Assembly (NCBI GenBank): GCA_033816765.1 | Contig: CM066293.1 | Location: 3,720,001-3,784,000, forward strand | DNA: 64,000 nucleotides | Direction: 5' to 3' | Origin: Nothopassalora personata | Lineage: Eukaryota > Ascomycota > Dothideomycetes > Mycosphaerellales > Mycosphaerellaceae | Part shown: piece by piece, positions 52,754 to 63,810 of the stretch | Numbering within the stretch: position 1 is the first letter of the stretch | How the letters are laid out: each line of letters starts with the position of its first letter | Program-made: the position numbers and the translations under genes | The notes under the pieces: generated by a model | Database searches by the model: none | What the model saw: the letters and a program-made list of their open reading frames with translations, nothing else | What the model was told of the DNA's origin: nothing

Positions 52754-55276
52754 TTAATTAGACTCGGTGTTGTTCTTGATCGCCGCCTCACAGTCAGCCA
52801 TATTGAGCTGCTGCACGAAGTCGGCGTGCTTAAACTGATCTAGTGCCTTCGTAAAGCCGTCAGCAACCTGGTCGTTAGTGCCTATCCACTTAACCGAGAT
52901 CTTGCCCTTAGCATCAAGTTTGATAGCATAGACCCATCTGCCCTTTAGAACGCGTACGCCTAGTGGTAGTGAGGCCTTGTCCTTATAGACCTACGTCTCG
53001 TACTGTTCGAGACTGGTGAATTCAGCTTCTTTAGCTGCGCGCCACTCGGCGTGTTGTGGTGTACCTATTGCGGCCTTATGACTCTTCGGTATAATGATAG
53101 TCGCTGGATCTAGCTAGTCGGTCGCTGCCATGAAAGCAGTTACAGTCGCATGTGGCATCTCTACAAGTTGCTTACGGGCTTGCTTGCTAAGTAAATGATA
53201 AAATCCCCTACGCTGCTTCCGGTTAGCTTGAAACTAATAGCCATTTAGAGGATTACGAACATCTGCCGGTAGGCGTCGATTGCGCTGAGGCCGACTAGAT
53301 GGCGTAGGTGGTACGGCAGATGCAGGCTTAGGAGGTGTTATTAGCTGCACCTCCGGAAACTCGTCTAGTACCTCATCTTAATAGATATCCACGACTTCCT
53401 GTGACACGTCCTCATCGGATTGCTCGAGTAAAGTGTTAGTAGGCTTGTTAATGATAGTAATGTTCTTAGGAAGTGTAGCACCCCTAGAATCACCACCCCT
53501 AGGAGTCGTAACTTCTGCAGCTGCACGGCGTGGCGCTGCTTTGTAGTTACGCTCTATAGGGAAGATGTCGTCTAGTAAGACGTATTCGTTAGCATCATCA
53601 GTTTTAGGCTCGCCGGCCAGAGCTGTAATGGAGTCCTTTAACTTTAAGAACGGCAGTCCGAGATAGCTATAGCAGTGTGCAACCGTACGCTCACCGTCCT
53701 TCTTTGTGAATAGGATCTAGTCGTCGTTACGGTAGAACACACCCTTGCGGCGAAGCGCTTCTATTGATATTAGATTGGCTGCTAGGCCTAGCACGTACAA
53801 CACCTATAAGAAGAAGGTAATGCCGAACTTATACAGGTGCAGCTTAATAACACTATAGGCTGTTGCAGTAATGATGCCCTTGCCTGTCTTAATGGCTACG
53901 TTGTAGGGCCTATGACTCACTATATTGCTTAGTGTGTTTGTTATATATGATGTGTAGCTAGAGTCCACAACCTAGTTAGTGTAGTCCTTCGCTGCAAGCA
54001 GTGCTTGCGCTGAGGTGTCTTGAATAACTTCCGCTAAGAACATGTAGTAGTTGCCATTGAATGGAGTTATCAGGTCCTCAAGATTGGCTGCGCTATGAGC
54101 CGCAAACTAAGCGGTCTCCTATGGTTGCTGCTGTCGGTTGTTAGTAGTGTTGTGAACCTGCTAACGCTGCTGCTAGTTCTGCTAAGGTGGGTTCTTTGGC
54201 TTGAATCCAGCAGGAGCCTGCTCTAGATGTAGGTTCTAGCAGGCAGAGGGTAGATGGTTAGTCCTGCTACAACTATAACACGGGTTATAGACTGGTGTCT
54301 GTTGCTGGTTGTTGTTGCCGTTCTAATTGCCGTTCTAACCTCTACGGCCTCTGCTACCTCCTCGTCCGCGTGTGCTACCACGGGGTGCACCGCCGCTACG
54401 AGGGGTGTTGCCATTGCCCTGTCCTTAAGGGTTAGCAGGAGGGGTCGGATTAGGGGTGTTCTGCTTCACTGCGAGATTAGCGGACTCGGATTACTAAGCA
54501 GCCGCCTCATTAAGCAGGTTACTAATCACCTTATCGAGTGTGATAGTGGTGCTGTCCTCGATCTTGCCAGTGAGCTGCCTCAACTGTTCACGTTTTAACG
54601 ACGCGAATGTAGGGAAGTATAGTGAGATCTAGTACAGGAAACGGAACAGGGCCTAGGCCTTTAATATGGCCAATTTAGTGCCGCTAAGGTTGGCAAGCTT
54701 TGCTTGATATTGCTGGCAAAACTTGTCCAAGTTAGAGCCACCGTAGGTGTGCTATTCAAAGTCTAGATATAGTAAGTACTCCTCGGATTTTCCGGTCTAG
54801 CTATATGTAGACTTAAGATAGTTCTAGAGGGTATCCGGTTGTTGATAGGCCTTGCAGTTATCGGCAATAGACTGACTGCAATTGGCGATGATGAGTGCGC
54901 GGGCCTAATACTTCTTGGCCTCATACGCCTTAATGCGCTCTTCGAGCTCCTAGTCTTCCTCCTTAGGGCGCTTCGTAGGCGTCGTCTTAGTGTTGTCGAC
55001 AAGTCCCTAGAGCGACTCGCCACGCAGCACGGACTCGAGCATGTCGGCCCATCGTGGGTAGTCGTCTTTGCCTTAGAGCTTGCTCACACCTGGGGTGCCG
55101 TTGTTGTTACGGCCGACCATATTGAATAAGAAGCCGGGAGTTAATGCAGGCTTCTTAGTCTTTCGAGGAGATGAAGCAGCCGACTCGGTCTGCTGTTGGC
55201 TCTAATCCCCGGCGACAGTCTGCTGCGCTAGTAGTATCTCGAGTCTAGTGATGTTACCGTTAGTATTAGTATCCAT
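52754..55276 (-). pseudogene. Deleted, stop-ridden copia Gag-Pol
   Basis: From ATG 55276 (MDTNTNGNIT...) the order is Gag (NMVGRNNNGTPGVSKL, RWADMLESVLRG), a Gly/Asn/Gln-rich linker, a protease-region relic (TAYSVIKLHLYKFG, VLYVLGLAANLISIEALRRK), then directly the post-integrase region (DIFPIERN, RPQRNRRLPADVRNPLNGY), the first part of RT (KGRWVYAIKLDAKGKIS) and immediately the C-terminal block VKWIGTNDQVADGFTKALDQ to TAA at 52754. Many TAG codons replace Trp and Gln. It cannot encode any retrotransposition enzyme. Confidence 0.85.
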
Positions 55277-55486
55277 CCACTTGCTGCAGTGCACCAACTA
55301 GGTGTCGCTGCGAATACTCGCCGCGTTGCCCACTAGGTCGCGACTTGATATGTTTGCTATAGTCGCGTTAAGTCGTATGCACCAACGAGGTGTCGCGAAC
55401 ACACGTAATCAGCAGGATACAATCAACAGTGTCTATCGGAAGGTATGCGCGCAGTTGGATAGCGCGAGGGCGTCATAACCAGACAA

Positions 55487-55603
55487 TGTGAGTAGATTGA
55501 TGTATTAAGAGAGATCTACGAAGTCGCGAGAAAGCAAGATAAGCTAAGGAAAGTAGTGCCTCAGGCAGCTAGGGCCTTGGCATCCAAAGAAGTACAAGCA
55601 TCA
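55487..55603 (-). repeat. 117-bp LTR (5' LTR of the minus-strand element)
   Basis: Matches 52368-52484 over its full length with a few transitions. Confidence 0.9.
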
Positions 55604-55608
55604 GGTCT

Positions 55609-55704
55609 ATATGCTATGCACTTACTCGTAGGGGCTATAGACACTTACTCGTAGGGGCTATTAGGGGCTATTCTATAGCCCCTATGAGTAAGCGCATAGC
55701 ATAT
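55609..55704. repeat. Hairpin with 32-bp arms
   Basis: Left arm 55609-55640 (ATATGCTATGCACTTACTCG...) pairs with 55673-55704; two mismatches are CpG/CpA-type. The 32-nt loop carries another copy of ACTTACTCGTAGGGGCTAT. It lies directly between the LTR and the inverted satellite arm. Confidence 0.85.
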
Positions 55705-55813
55705 AGGCATACAGGCATACAGGCAAACAGCCAAACAGCCATACAGGCATACAGGCAAATAGGCAAAAAGGCAAAACCCCGGATTCGAGAGAAACCATGT
55801 CAACCAGGCTACG
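55704..55813 (-). repeat. Inverted copy of the satellite unit
   Basis: GGCATACAGGCATACAGGCA arrays, then AAACCCCGGATTCGAGAGAAAC and GTCAACCAGGC: the reverse complement of 52186-52361, shortened in the array. With that block it forms inverted arms around the copia relic. Confidence 0.85.
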
Positions 55814-56045
55814 AGGGAATGCTACGCCGCGACTGTACAAAGGGTGCCGACAGGAGAACATTCAAAGACGGACCCATTACTCGATTAGCCATCTTAGCAG
55901 CGAAATGAGCCTACGCTGGATCCAGTAGTAGTGTAGCCATTATTCTGGTTTAGAAAGTCGCGACTAGCTACAACATCCGCCCGGAGCTGCTTAGCAATGT
56001 CCACTCCGCAATAGCCAGCGACTATCGCTTCATGATGGTTGAGGG
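55814..56045. other. Short spacer
   Basis: No gene or repeat recognised. Confidence 0.3.
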
Positions 56046-57000
56046 TTGGATACAAGCTGTCGTGACTGCGACCGCCATTTCGACAGCTCGACCATGCATG
56101 AGGAAGTCAAGGGTGACTTTCAACTACGTCCAGACATCGTCGCGTTCCCTTGTTCGCCACTAACAACCAAGGACTCCTGGGGCTTTGATGTAGAAACGCC
56201 ACATCTCGTGGTCGGCTGCGATCTTCCGATATCACAGCCGTTATATGCAAGGCACAAGCGCGCGGCGGTCTGGACGACGGCTATTTCAGCGCCTGGTCGT
56301 GGGACCTCTCAGGTTCTTGGCTACGCTTCGCAACTGGATGTACTTGGAGACAAAACGGAAATGGGCAAGTCCTGAAGTGAGTACTCGCAGTGGCTTAGTA
56401 GTCTTCCCCTGCTGGTAGTGAATTCGACATAAAGGTTATTGTTATCTAACGCCAACAACTCGAGCACGTTAACGCGGCCTGCTTGGAGAACCTAGAAGCC
56501 AGGCTTTGGAACGACGTAATGACCTCTCTGGACGCTATGCTCTCAAGGTTTCGCCTAAATCGGACATGGATTGAGCAGCTCTTGGATCTTTTAGTAATCC
56601 TAGAGCTTGAGGAGTGTGGCTGCATACCCAGCCAACAAGTAGACACTGGTAACAGGCGTGATCATCCCTCCTTGCTCTATGTAGGATCCTTTACGCTGAA
56701 GATGCCATGGCCAACCTAGACGCTGCCAAGTGTCGCAGAATGAGCAATTATTGTGAGCATCTCTCAGCCAAATGTATCGCCCTCGGCCTCCCTACTATGC
56801 CCACATTGGTATATAACGAGGTTGCTAGGCTCAATCTGTTTCTGCCCAGTGCAACGAAATGCATAGCCTTGCATTACAGGGTCGGCTTCTCGTCTCGGGG
56901 TCGTGCAGCTGCTTTGGGAAGCAATCTCACTCGACAGCAATCGAAATGCGATCGTGAAGGACTCGAAGAGGCCTCGCCAAGCTTCTGGATGAAGGATTGA
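56046..57000 (+). pseudogene. Possible broken two-exon gene
   Basis: A first frame (56046-56375; KGDFQLRPDIVAFPCSPLTT, TPHLVVGCDLPISQPLYARH) ends at TGA just before a GTGAGT donor. A TCTAACG branch and a weak acceptor precede a second frame (about 56456-56719; LWNDVMTSLDAMLSRFRLNR, IEQLLDLLVILELEECG). A one-base slip near 56700 leads into a third (56707-57000; MANLDAAKCRRMSNYCEHLS, ending SPSFWMKD). All read like protein but the stop and slip make it non-functional as it stands. No family is recognised. Confidence 0.35.
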
Positions 57001-58680
57001 GCAACTCGGACAGAACGCCAGGTAGTAAGCTAAACCTTTCGAAGCTGATACATCGATACACCTCTGCCCGTTAGCAATCACAACAACCCGAGACCTCCAT
57101 AGAAGCAGGCAGGTGACTTCAGGCGTCAGTATATGTCTACTGCTAACACTTGAGTCTTAACCATCCCGCCGAGCATTTCTTCACTGCTCTTCAAGATACG
57201 CCTAACTAACAGACAAACAATCTCAAATTGTGGATATGCTTTTGGAGTACCGGGACAGAACTCGCACAGCTTGACGACAGTTGTCAAAAGGATTGTACAG
57301 CGCCTAGTTGACAACGGACAAGGGCTACTCGGCCAGTGATCGGATCAGTATAACCACACTCGCAAGCATTGAGCCAGTGTGGCACCTTCTAAACAGAGAC
57401 TTCGTGGAAATGCCCACGAGCACCGGCACATAAAGAAGCAGTCCCGTATCCTCGAGTCCAGATAAAGCAAACAAGAACCAAGATCATCAGCGGTCACAAT
57501 CAACAGGTTAGAAGTATCATCCAGCGACCAGGAGAGGAGACAGAGTCATTAATTGTTAATCGCGTCCCCGCAACAGCTATTAGACGCTTTTCACGGGCCA
57601 CGATTGCACCGCCATTATGCTGACACTACCGATCATAACAGCGGCAGCGGAGTCAGCAGTATGCTCCTAAATACGGGAACGATGTACATGACTACAGTTC
57701 TGTGATGCACTTTATACCCGTGCATAGCCGGGCAAACACGACGACCATGCTTCGAAGAAAACCCGACATGCTTATGTACAGCTCGATGTACTGCTTGAGC
57801 GTCCAAGCCCATTTGCACTTGTAAAGGGATGAGGAAGTCGCTACGTACATTTTTAGCTCACCAGCGACTAAGCGAGATACTACTGGCACACATAGAGGTT
57901 CTCGGAAACGAATAAGGCATACTCTTCCAGACGCTGAGCGCCTACCACGGCGTGCAGCCCTTACCCTGCTCGTGCGAGGAACCTCGACTTCGAGTTCAAG
58001 ACCTACACATGTAATGGGCATCGCGTAGCCTCCGCAAGCACTGAGCGCCCACAACGAAGGCTGTCCTCGACCGCAGATGTTTGTCAGCTAGCATGCCATT
58101 CAACGGCTCAAATGTCACCATTTGGCGCGATTACTATCACATTGCGATCAGGTTCCAGACAAAGACTGCAACACATACGGACAGAAGTATTCCTCCGGTA
58201 CTATGTACTCGATCAGGATCAGCGCCACAACTTCCACTTCTGAGCTGAGTTCGTCAGGGCCAGCTATTTAAGTTCTCCTCCCAGCATATCGCCGTAGGAT
58301 CGCCAAAGTGCCGCAATGCGACTGTTCCGGTGATGCCGGCACCGGTCTATAGGGTGTCAATGATCTAGCCTGGCACTCGAAGGACCCCAACTTCCCGCTT
58401 TCTAAAGACGCAGCAACTTTTCACCAGACGCGGAGCTTTCGCGCTGGCCTTACGAGCTTCGCAGGTGCATGGACTCTACAATGATGTTCTTGATGCTCAT
58501 GATCCTGGAGTCATAGTAACAATGCCAGCGCCCATCAATGTCTCCATGCCTGCTTTACCATCACGTCGCGGACGCGTTCAGTAGGTGGACGATACCGGTT
58601 AAAGCACACTTTCCATGCTGCAAAGTGCCAGCATAGGAGCCCTTTCGATGACGAGGACGAACCATGCTTGGTCGAACACT
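57001..58680. other. No supported gene
   Basis: A minus-strand frame at 57692-58020 (ATG near 58020; CLIRFREPLCVPVVSRLVAG) is the best candidate but has no further support. Otherwise empty up to the copia LTR. Confidence 0.35.
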
Positions 58681-58809
58681 TGATGCTGGCTGGCTGTGTC
58701 CCAGCAGTTCTTTGGATGCCAAGCCACTAGCGCGCTTTCTTGCACTTTCTTATAGCTAGCTGTTCTTCGCATTCTCGTAGATCCTTCTCAATACATCAAT
58801 CTACTCACA
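58681..58809 (+). repeat. 5' LTR, 129 bp
   Basis: Begins TGATGCTGGCTGG and ends CATCAATCTACTCACA (TG...CA). Its ends match the reverse complement of the relic's 117-bp LTRs, with internal differences and a 12-bp length difference. The preceding five bases are ACACT; the matching duplication would lie outside the window. Confidence 0.85.
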
Positions 58810-58827
58810 TTATCTGGTTATGACGCC
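58810..58827 (+). other. Putative primer-binding site
   Basis: TTATCTGGTTATGACGCC follows the LTR directly and is conserved in the relic (TTGTCTGGTTATGACGCC). Its complement contains GGGC-TCATAACC-like sequence resembling the anticodon stem-loop of initiator tRNA-Met rather than a tRNA 3' end, so half-tRNA priming as in Drosophila copia and Ty5 is suggested (inference). Confidence 0.5.
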
Positions 58828-59028
58828 CTCGCGCTTATCAACTGCGCGCATACCTCCGAAAGACACTTGATAGTGTGTATGTGATCCTGCTGATCGCGTG
58901 TATGTCGACAACGCCTGGTTGGTGATTGCGACAAAACGCGACTGCAGCAAATAGCAAACGACAAAGTCGCGACCCAGTGGGCAACGCGGCAAGTATCGCA
59001 GTGACACCTAGTTGGTGCTCTGCAGTGT

Positions 59029-62000
59029 ATGGATACTGACGGTAACAACACTGACCTCACTGGACTCGAAATACCGCTGGCGCAGCAGTCTGTCGCCACT
59101 CCGAGCCAGCAACAACAGCAGACCGAGTCGGCTGCTACCCGAAAGACCAAGAAGCCTGCTGTATCAACTCGCGGCTTTAGCAACATGGTCGGCCGTAACA
59201 ACAACGGCACCCCTGGTGTCTCCAAACTTCAAGGCAAGGACGACTACTCGAGATGGGCTGATATGTTACAGTCAGTCCTGCGAGGTGACCTGCTATGGGG
59301 GTTTGTCGACAAGACTGCCCTCAAGCCGAAGCCCACGAAGCGCAAGAATGAGGAAGACTATGAACTCGAAGAGCGTATGGAGGCATGGGAGGCAAAGAAG
59401 TATCAAGCCCGCGCCCTCATTATTGCTAACTGCAGTCAGTCTATTGCAGACAACTGCAAAGCCTACCAACAACCGGAAGACCTATGGGACCATCTGAAGT
59501 CCACATACGGTCAAACTGGCAAGTCCGAAGAGTACTCGTTGTACCTGGACTTCGAGTCACACACATATGGTGGCTCCAACCTTGACAAGTTCTGCCAGCA
59601 ATATCAGTCGAAGCTGGCCAACCTCAAGAACACCGAGTTAGCCATATCAAAGGCTCAAGCTCTCTTCCGCTTCCTGTATCAGATCTCACCATACTTCCCA
59701 ACATTCGCGTCCTCAAAGCGTGAACAGATGAGGCAGCTTACTGGAAAGATCGAGGACAGTACCACTATCACACTCGACAAGGTGATCAGTGATCTGCTTG
59801 ATGAGGCGACTGCGCAACAGTCCGAGTCAGCCAATCTCGCAGTGAAGCAACAAAACAACGCCAACCCTGCCAACCCACAGGGCAACGGCAACACCCCTCG
59901 CGGCGGCGGCGCACCACGTGGTAACGGACGCGGCGGACGAGGAGGTCGTGGAGGCCGCGGCAACGGCAACGGCGCTCGTGGTGGTAATCAGAATGGTGGT
60001 GGCAACAACAACCAACAGCAGAAGCCTCAATACGACCCCTGCAGTGGTTGTGGCATGACCACTCACCAACCAGCTGGTTGCTGGAACCTACACCCTGAGC
60101 TTGCACCTGCTACCTGGAAGAAGAAGCAGCAGGGCAATCAACAACAGCGTCAGCAAGTCAACAACACCACTGACGCACAGCACACTGAGACCGCACAGTT
60201 TGCGGCTCACGGCGCTACCAACTTCGAGGACTTGATGACTCCATTCAACGGCTCTCACAGCATGTATATGACTGTGGGCCAGGACGACATCATTCAAGAC
60301 ACCTCAGCGCTGCTTGCAGCGAAGAGCAACACCGACTGGGTTGTGGACTCTGGCTGCACTTCTCACATGACAAACAAGCTGAGCAATATGATGGACTACC
60401 GGCCCTGCACTGTTCTTATCAAGACAGGCAGTGGCACCATCACTGCTACAGCTTGTGGCATCGTCCAACTGGATCTGTATGGATGCGGCATCACTGGCTT
60501 CTCACAGGTGTTGTACGTACCAGGCCTTGCAGCCAATCTGATTTCGACAGAGGCTCTTCGCCGCAAGGGTGTCTATTATCGCAACGACGAGCAGATCCTA
60601 TTCACAAAGGGGACTGCTGCGCGTACGGTGGCACACTGCTACACCCACAATGGACTGCCATTCTTGAAGATGAAGGACTCAGCGACAGCCCTCACTTCGT
60701 CCAAGGTCGAGCCATCGACAGCTGCTACAGGAGACCTGTGGCACCGCCGACTTGGACACATCCACAGCCGCAAGTTGCTGCAGCTTCACAACGACAAGCG
60801 CATCACCATTGTTGGCAACAGTGATAGCGACCTCAGCAAGCACCCACGCGAGTGCATCCCCTGTCGTAAGGGGATGGGTCACAAGGTCTACAACCGCATT
60901 CCGATGGTGCGGCCAACAACACCATACTATATTGTTGCTGTGGATGTTGTCACGGTCCGCAACCTTGGCATTGGCAAGGAGCGTTACTTCACGCTATTCA
61001 CCTGCCTGGCCAGCCTACAACGCACAGTATTCGCTTCCGCACAGAAGGACGGTGCTGCGCAGCATATTCGAGTGGTCCACCGTCATGTGAAGACACAATA
61101 TGGCACAGCAATTGTGATCTTCCGCATAGATGGGGGTGGCGAATATGGAGGACACTCACTCACGCAGCTCTCACGCGATGAGGGCTTCGCTCTTCAAGTC
61201 ACAGCACCTCATTCTTCAGAGCAGAATGGTGGTGCGGAAGTCAGCAACCACATCGTTTGTGTCATGGCACGTAAGCTGCTCATCGACGCTGGCCTTCCAC
61301 CTAGCCTATGGCCAGAAGCAGTGAAAGCTTCGGTCTATCTTCTTAACTTGACACCAAGTGCAGCAATCAAGGGCCTGTCACCACTAGAAGTTATCAACGC
61401 TTGGCAGGGCACTCAACCAGTGAAGCCTTCCCTGTCACACCTCAAAGCATACGGCTGCCGCGCCTTCGTGTACGACCATAACGTCGGTCGCGGTGAGAAG
61501 TTTGACGCCCGCTCGTTGCAGGGCAAGCTTGTTGGATACGAAAGCCGCACCATCTACCGTGCCTATGTTGCTAAGGCGCATAGAGTGTTCAGAACCAAGG
61601 ACGTTCAATTCATCGAGGGCAACGACCCTATGGCAGCCCAAGACGGTGACTCTGAGACTGAGCAAGATCAAGACGACGAGCTCATCACTCGAGAAGACAT
61701 CTTTCCAGTGGAGCGCAACCGCAAGACAGGACTACGGCGAGCAGGTGCTGAGCGCGGTGTGACTCCTGGGGGTGGTGATTCTGGGGGTGTTACAGCACCG
61801 AAGAACATCACCGTCATCGACCGTCCAGCGGACTCACCACTCGAGCAGTCGGATGAGGACCTTTCACAGGAAGTAGTGGACTCCTATCAAGATGAGACGC
61901 CTGACGACTTTCCGGAAGTGCAACCAACAACACCTCCGAGACCTTCTGTTGAGGATGACGATGAAGACGACTTCACGACAGCTCCGGCACAGCCAGCTCG

Positions 62001-63810
62001 GCAACCTGTGCCACCTACGCCATCAGGTCGGCCACAGCGCAATCGTCGCCCTCCTGCGGAAGTTCGAGACCCATTGAACGGCTATCAATATGAAGCCAAC
62101 CGCAAGCAGCGTAGGGCCCTGTGTCACTCACTCAGCAAGACGACCCGCAAGCAACTTGCTGAGATGCCACATGCGACTGTGACTGCTTTCATGGCAGCAA
62201 CCGACTGGCCAGATCCAGCAACGGTGCTCATACCGAAGAGCCACAAGGCCGCAATGGCAACACCACAACACGCCGAGTGGCGTGCAGCCGAAGAAGCTGA
62301 ATTCGCCAGTCTCGAGCAATACGAGACATGGCTGTACAAGGACAAGACAACACTGCCAACTGGCACACGTGTGCTGCGTGGCAGATGGGTCTATGCTATC
62401 AAGCTTGATGCCAATGGCAAGATCAGCCGCTTCAAGGCACGCTGGGTAGTCCGTGGTGACACACAACGTGAAGGTGACTACGACGACACGTATGCAGCAG
62501 TGGTGAAGCCATCCACTCTGCGTATGCTATACGCACTGATCGCACACTACGACCTCGAGTGTCAGCAGTACGATATCATGACTGCTTTCCTCAACGCTAT
62601 CATCACAGGCCGGAAGGTCTACGTCGAAATGCCACATGGCTTTGAACATAGCAACAAAGTATGTGAGCTGCGACGTGCTCTGTATGGATTGAAGCAGTCA
62701 CCACTGTTGTGGTACCAGGAGCTCAGCAAATACCTGCGCTCACTGCGCTTCATTCCAATCATGAGCGACATCTGCGTGTTCAAGCACGAGGTGTCAGGCT
62801 CCATCATTGTCATCTACGTGGACGACCTTCTTATCATCACGAAGGATCGACAAGGCGTAGCGGCAATCGCAGCAACGCTGCAGGACAAGTTCAAGATGCG
62901 TGAGCTCGGCGACGTCCACCACTACTTGGGGATGCGCATTATACGAGACCGCAAGAAGCGTACGCTGTACATCGTACAAGACGGCTATCTACAGAAGCTG
63001 GCTGACGAGTACAACATCACTGGCAAGCCGCCGAAGGTGCCAATGTATGCGAAGCATCAACACCGTAAGGCGCCGGCTGAGTACGTGGCAGACGCGACAC
63101 TGAAGAGCCGCTACCAGAAGGCTACAGGTGAATGTCTCTGGGTGGTCATGATGACCAGACCAGACTGCAGCTATCAAGTCTGTCTGCTATGCCGCTTTCT
63201 CGCCAACCCAACCGTAGAACACATAGACGCTGTTATGCAGGTCATGAAGTATCTGGTTGGTCACAAGTACCGTGGACTGTGCTTCAAGGGCGCAGACACC
63301 GAGCACGATCTTCAACTGAAGGGGTACGTTGATGCCTCATGGGGAGACGACCTTGACGATAGGCGATCCACAGGAGCCTTCGTCTTCACGATGCTGGGGG
63401 CACCAACTTCCTGGAAGTCCGGCCGCCAGACTATCGTGACACTGTCATCAACAGAGGCTGAGTATGTCCAACTAACGCTTGGAGCGAAGGAAGCCATCAG
63501 CATTGGCAACCTGCTCAAGGAGGTGGACTACAAGGGACCGCTATTCCCCATCACCCTGTACGAGGACAACATGCCAGCGATCGACATCACCAAGCGAAGC
63601 AGCGGTGTGGACGGTCGCACTAAGCACATCGACACGCGCTATTACTACATCCGTGAAGCCATTGCCAAGCGCAAGATCACGGTTGACTGGATAGGCACTA
63701 ACGACCAGATAGCTGACGGCTTCACGGAGGCACTGGATCAATACAAGCACGCCGACTTCGTGCAGCAGCTGAATATGGCTGACTGCGAGGCGGCTATCAA
63801 GCCTGGTTGA
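59029..63810 (+). CDS. Copia Gag-Pol polyprotein, 1593 aa
   Basis: Single fused frame. Gag lies at about 60-250 (YSRWADMLQSVLRGDLLWGF; LWDHLKSTYGQTGKSEEYSL), followed by an RGG/Gly/Asn-rich region and a zinc knuckle C338-x2-C-x4-H-x4-C351. Protease active site D440-S-G. Integrase: HHCC zinc domain with H572 and C609/C612, catalytic D639, D701 and E737 (D-x35-E between the last two). Reverse transcriptase has D1182 and YVDD at 1263-1266; RNase H has D1435 and E1476 (STEAEY). The order protease-integrase-RT-RNase H defines Ty1/copia (Pseudoviridae-like). All catalytic residues are present, so it may be active. The ATG at 59029 lies 220 bp after the LTR. Gag and Pol are fused with no frameshift signal, so Gag excess must arise otherwise, for example by processing or splicing. 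Confidence 0.97.
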   Translation: MDTDGNNTDLTGLEIPLAQQSVATPSQQQQQTESAATRKTKKPAVSTRGFSNMVGRNNNGTPGVSKLQGKDDYSRWADMLQSVLRGDLLWGFVDKTALKPKPTKRKNEEDYELEERMEAWEAKKYQARALIIANCSQSIADNCKAYQQPEDLWDHLKSTYGQTGKSEEYSLYLDFESHTYGGSNLDKFCQQYQSKLANLKNTELAISKAQALFRFLYQISPYFPTFASSKREQMRQLTGKIEDSTTITLDKVISDLLDEATAQQSESANLAVKQQNNANPANPQGNGNTPRGGGAPRGNGRGGRGGRGGRGNGNGARGGNQNGGGNNNQQQKPQYDPCSGCGMTTHQPAGCWNLHPELAPATWKKKQQGNQQQRQQVNNTTDAQHTETAQFAAHGATNFEDLMTPFNGSHSMYMTVGQDDIIQDTSALLAAKSNTDWVVDSGCTSHMTNKLSNMMDYRPCTVLIKTGSGTITATACGIVQLDLYGCGITGFSQVLYVPGLAANLISTEALRRKGVYYRNDEQILFTKGTAARTVAHCYTHNGLPFLKMKDSATALTSSKVEPSTAATGDLWHRRLGHIHSRKLLQLHNDKRITIVGNSDSDLSKHPRECIPCRKGMGHKVYNRIPMVRPTTPYYIVAVDVVTVRNLGIGKERYFTLFTCLASLQRTVFASAQKDGAAQHIRVVHRHVKTQYGTAIVIFRIDGGGEYGGHSLTQLSRDEGFALQVTAPHSSEQNGGAEVSNHIVCVMARKLLIDAGLPPSLWPEAVKASVYLLNLTPSAAIKGLSPLEVINAWQGTQPVKPSLSHLKAYGCRAFVYDHNVGRGEKFDARSLQGKLVGYESRTIYRAYVAKAHRVFRTKDVQFIEGNDPMAAQDGDSETEQDQDDELITREDIFPVERNRKTGLRRAGAERGVTPGGGDSGGVTAPKNITVIDRPADSPLEQSDEDLSQEVVDSYQDETPDDFPEVQPTTPPRPSVEDDDEDDFTTAPAQPARQPVPPTPSGRPQRNRRPPAEVRDPLNGYQYEANRKQRRALCHSLSKTTRKQLAEMPHATVTAFMAATDWPDPATVLIPKSHKAAMATPQHAEWRAAEEAEFASLEQYETWLYKDKTTLPTGTRVLRGRWVYAIKLDANGKISRFKARWVVRGDTQREGDYDDTYAAVVKPSTLRMLYALIAHYDLECQQYDIMTAFLNAIITGRKVYVEMPHGFEHSNKVCELRRALYGLKQSPLLWYQELSKYLRSLRFIPIMSDICVFKHEVSGSIIVIYVDDLLIITKDRQGVAAIAATLQDKFKMRELGDVHHYLGMRIIRDRKKRTLYIVQDGYLQKLADEYNITGKPPKVPMYAKHQHRKAPAEYVADATLKSRYQKATGECLWVVMMTRPDCSYQVCLLCRFLANPTVEHIDAVMQVMKYLVGHKYRGLCFKGADTEHDLQLKGYVDASWGDDLDDRRSTGAFVFTMLGAPTSWKSGRQTIVTLSSTEAEYVQLTLGAKEAISIGNLLKEVDYKGPLFPITLYEDNMPAIDITKRSSGVDGRTKHIDTRYYYIREAIAKRKITVDWIGTNDQIADGFTEALDQYKHADFVQQLNMADCEAAIKPG

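Larger units (their letters stand above)
52368..55603 (-). mobile_element. RIP-damaged copia element, integrase and RT deleted
   Basis: Two 117-bp LTRs flank a minus-strand body closely similar to the intact element at 58681. Order in the element: LTR, TTGTCTGGTTATGACGCC primer site, gag, protease, a joined residue of the region after integrase, a joined residue after RNase H, stop, purine tract (CATGGGGGTGACT) and LTR. Integrase (equivalent to residues about 556-905 of the intact copy) and RT plus RNase H have been removed by two deletions, leaving 3236 bp. TGG and CAG codons have become TAG in TpG/CpA context. No matching target duplication was found at the borders. Confidence 0.88.
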
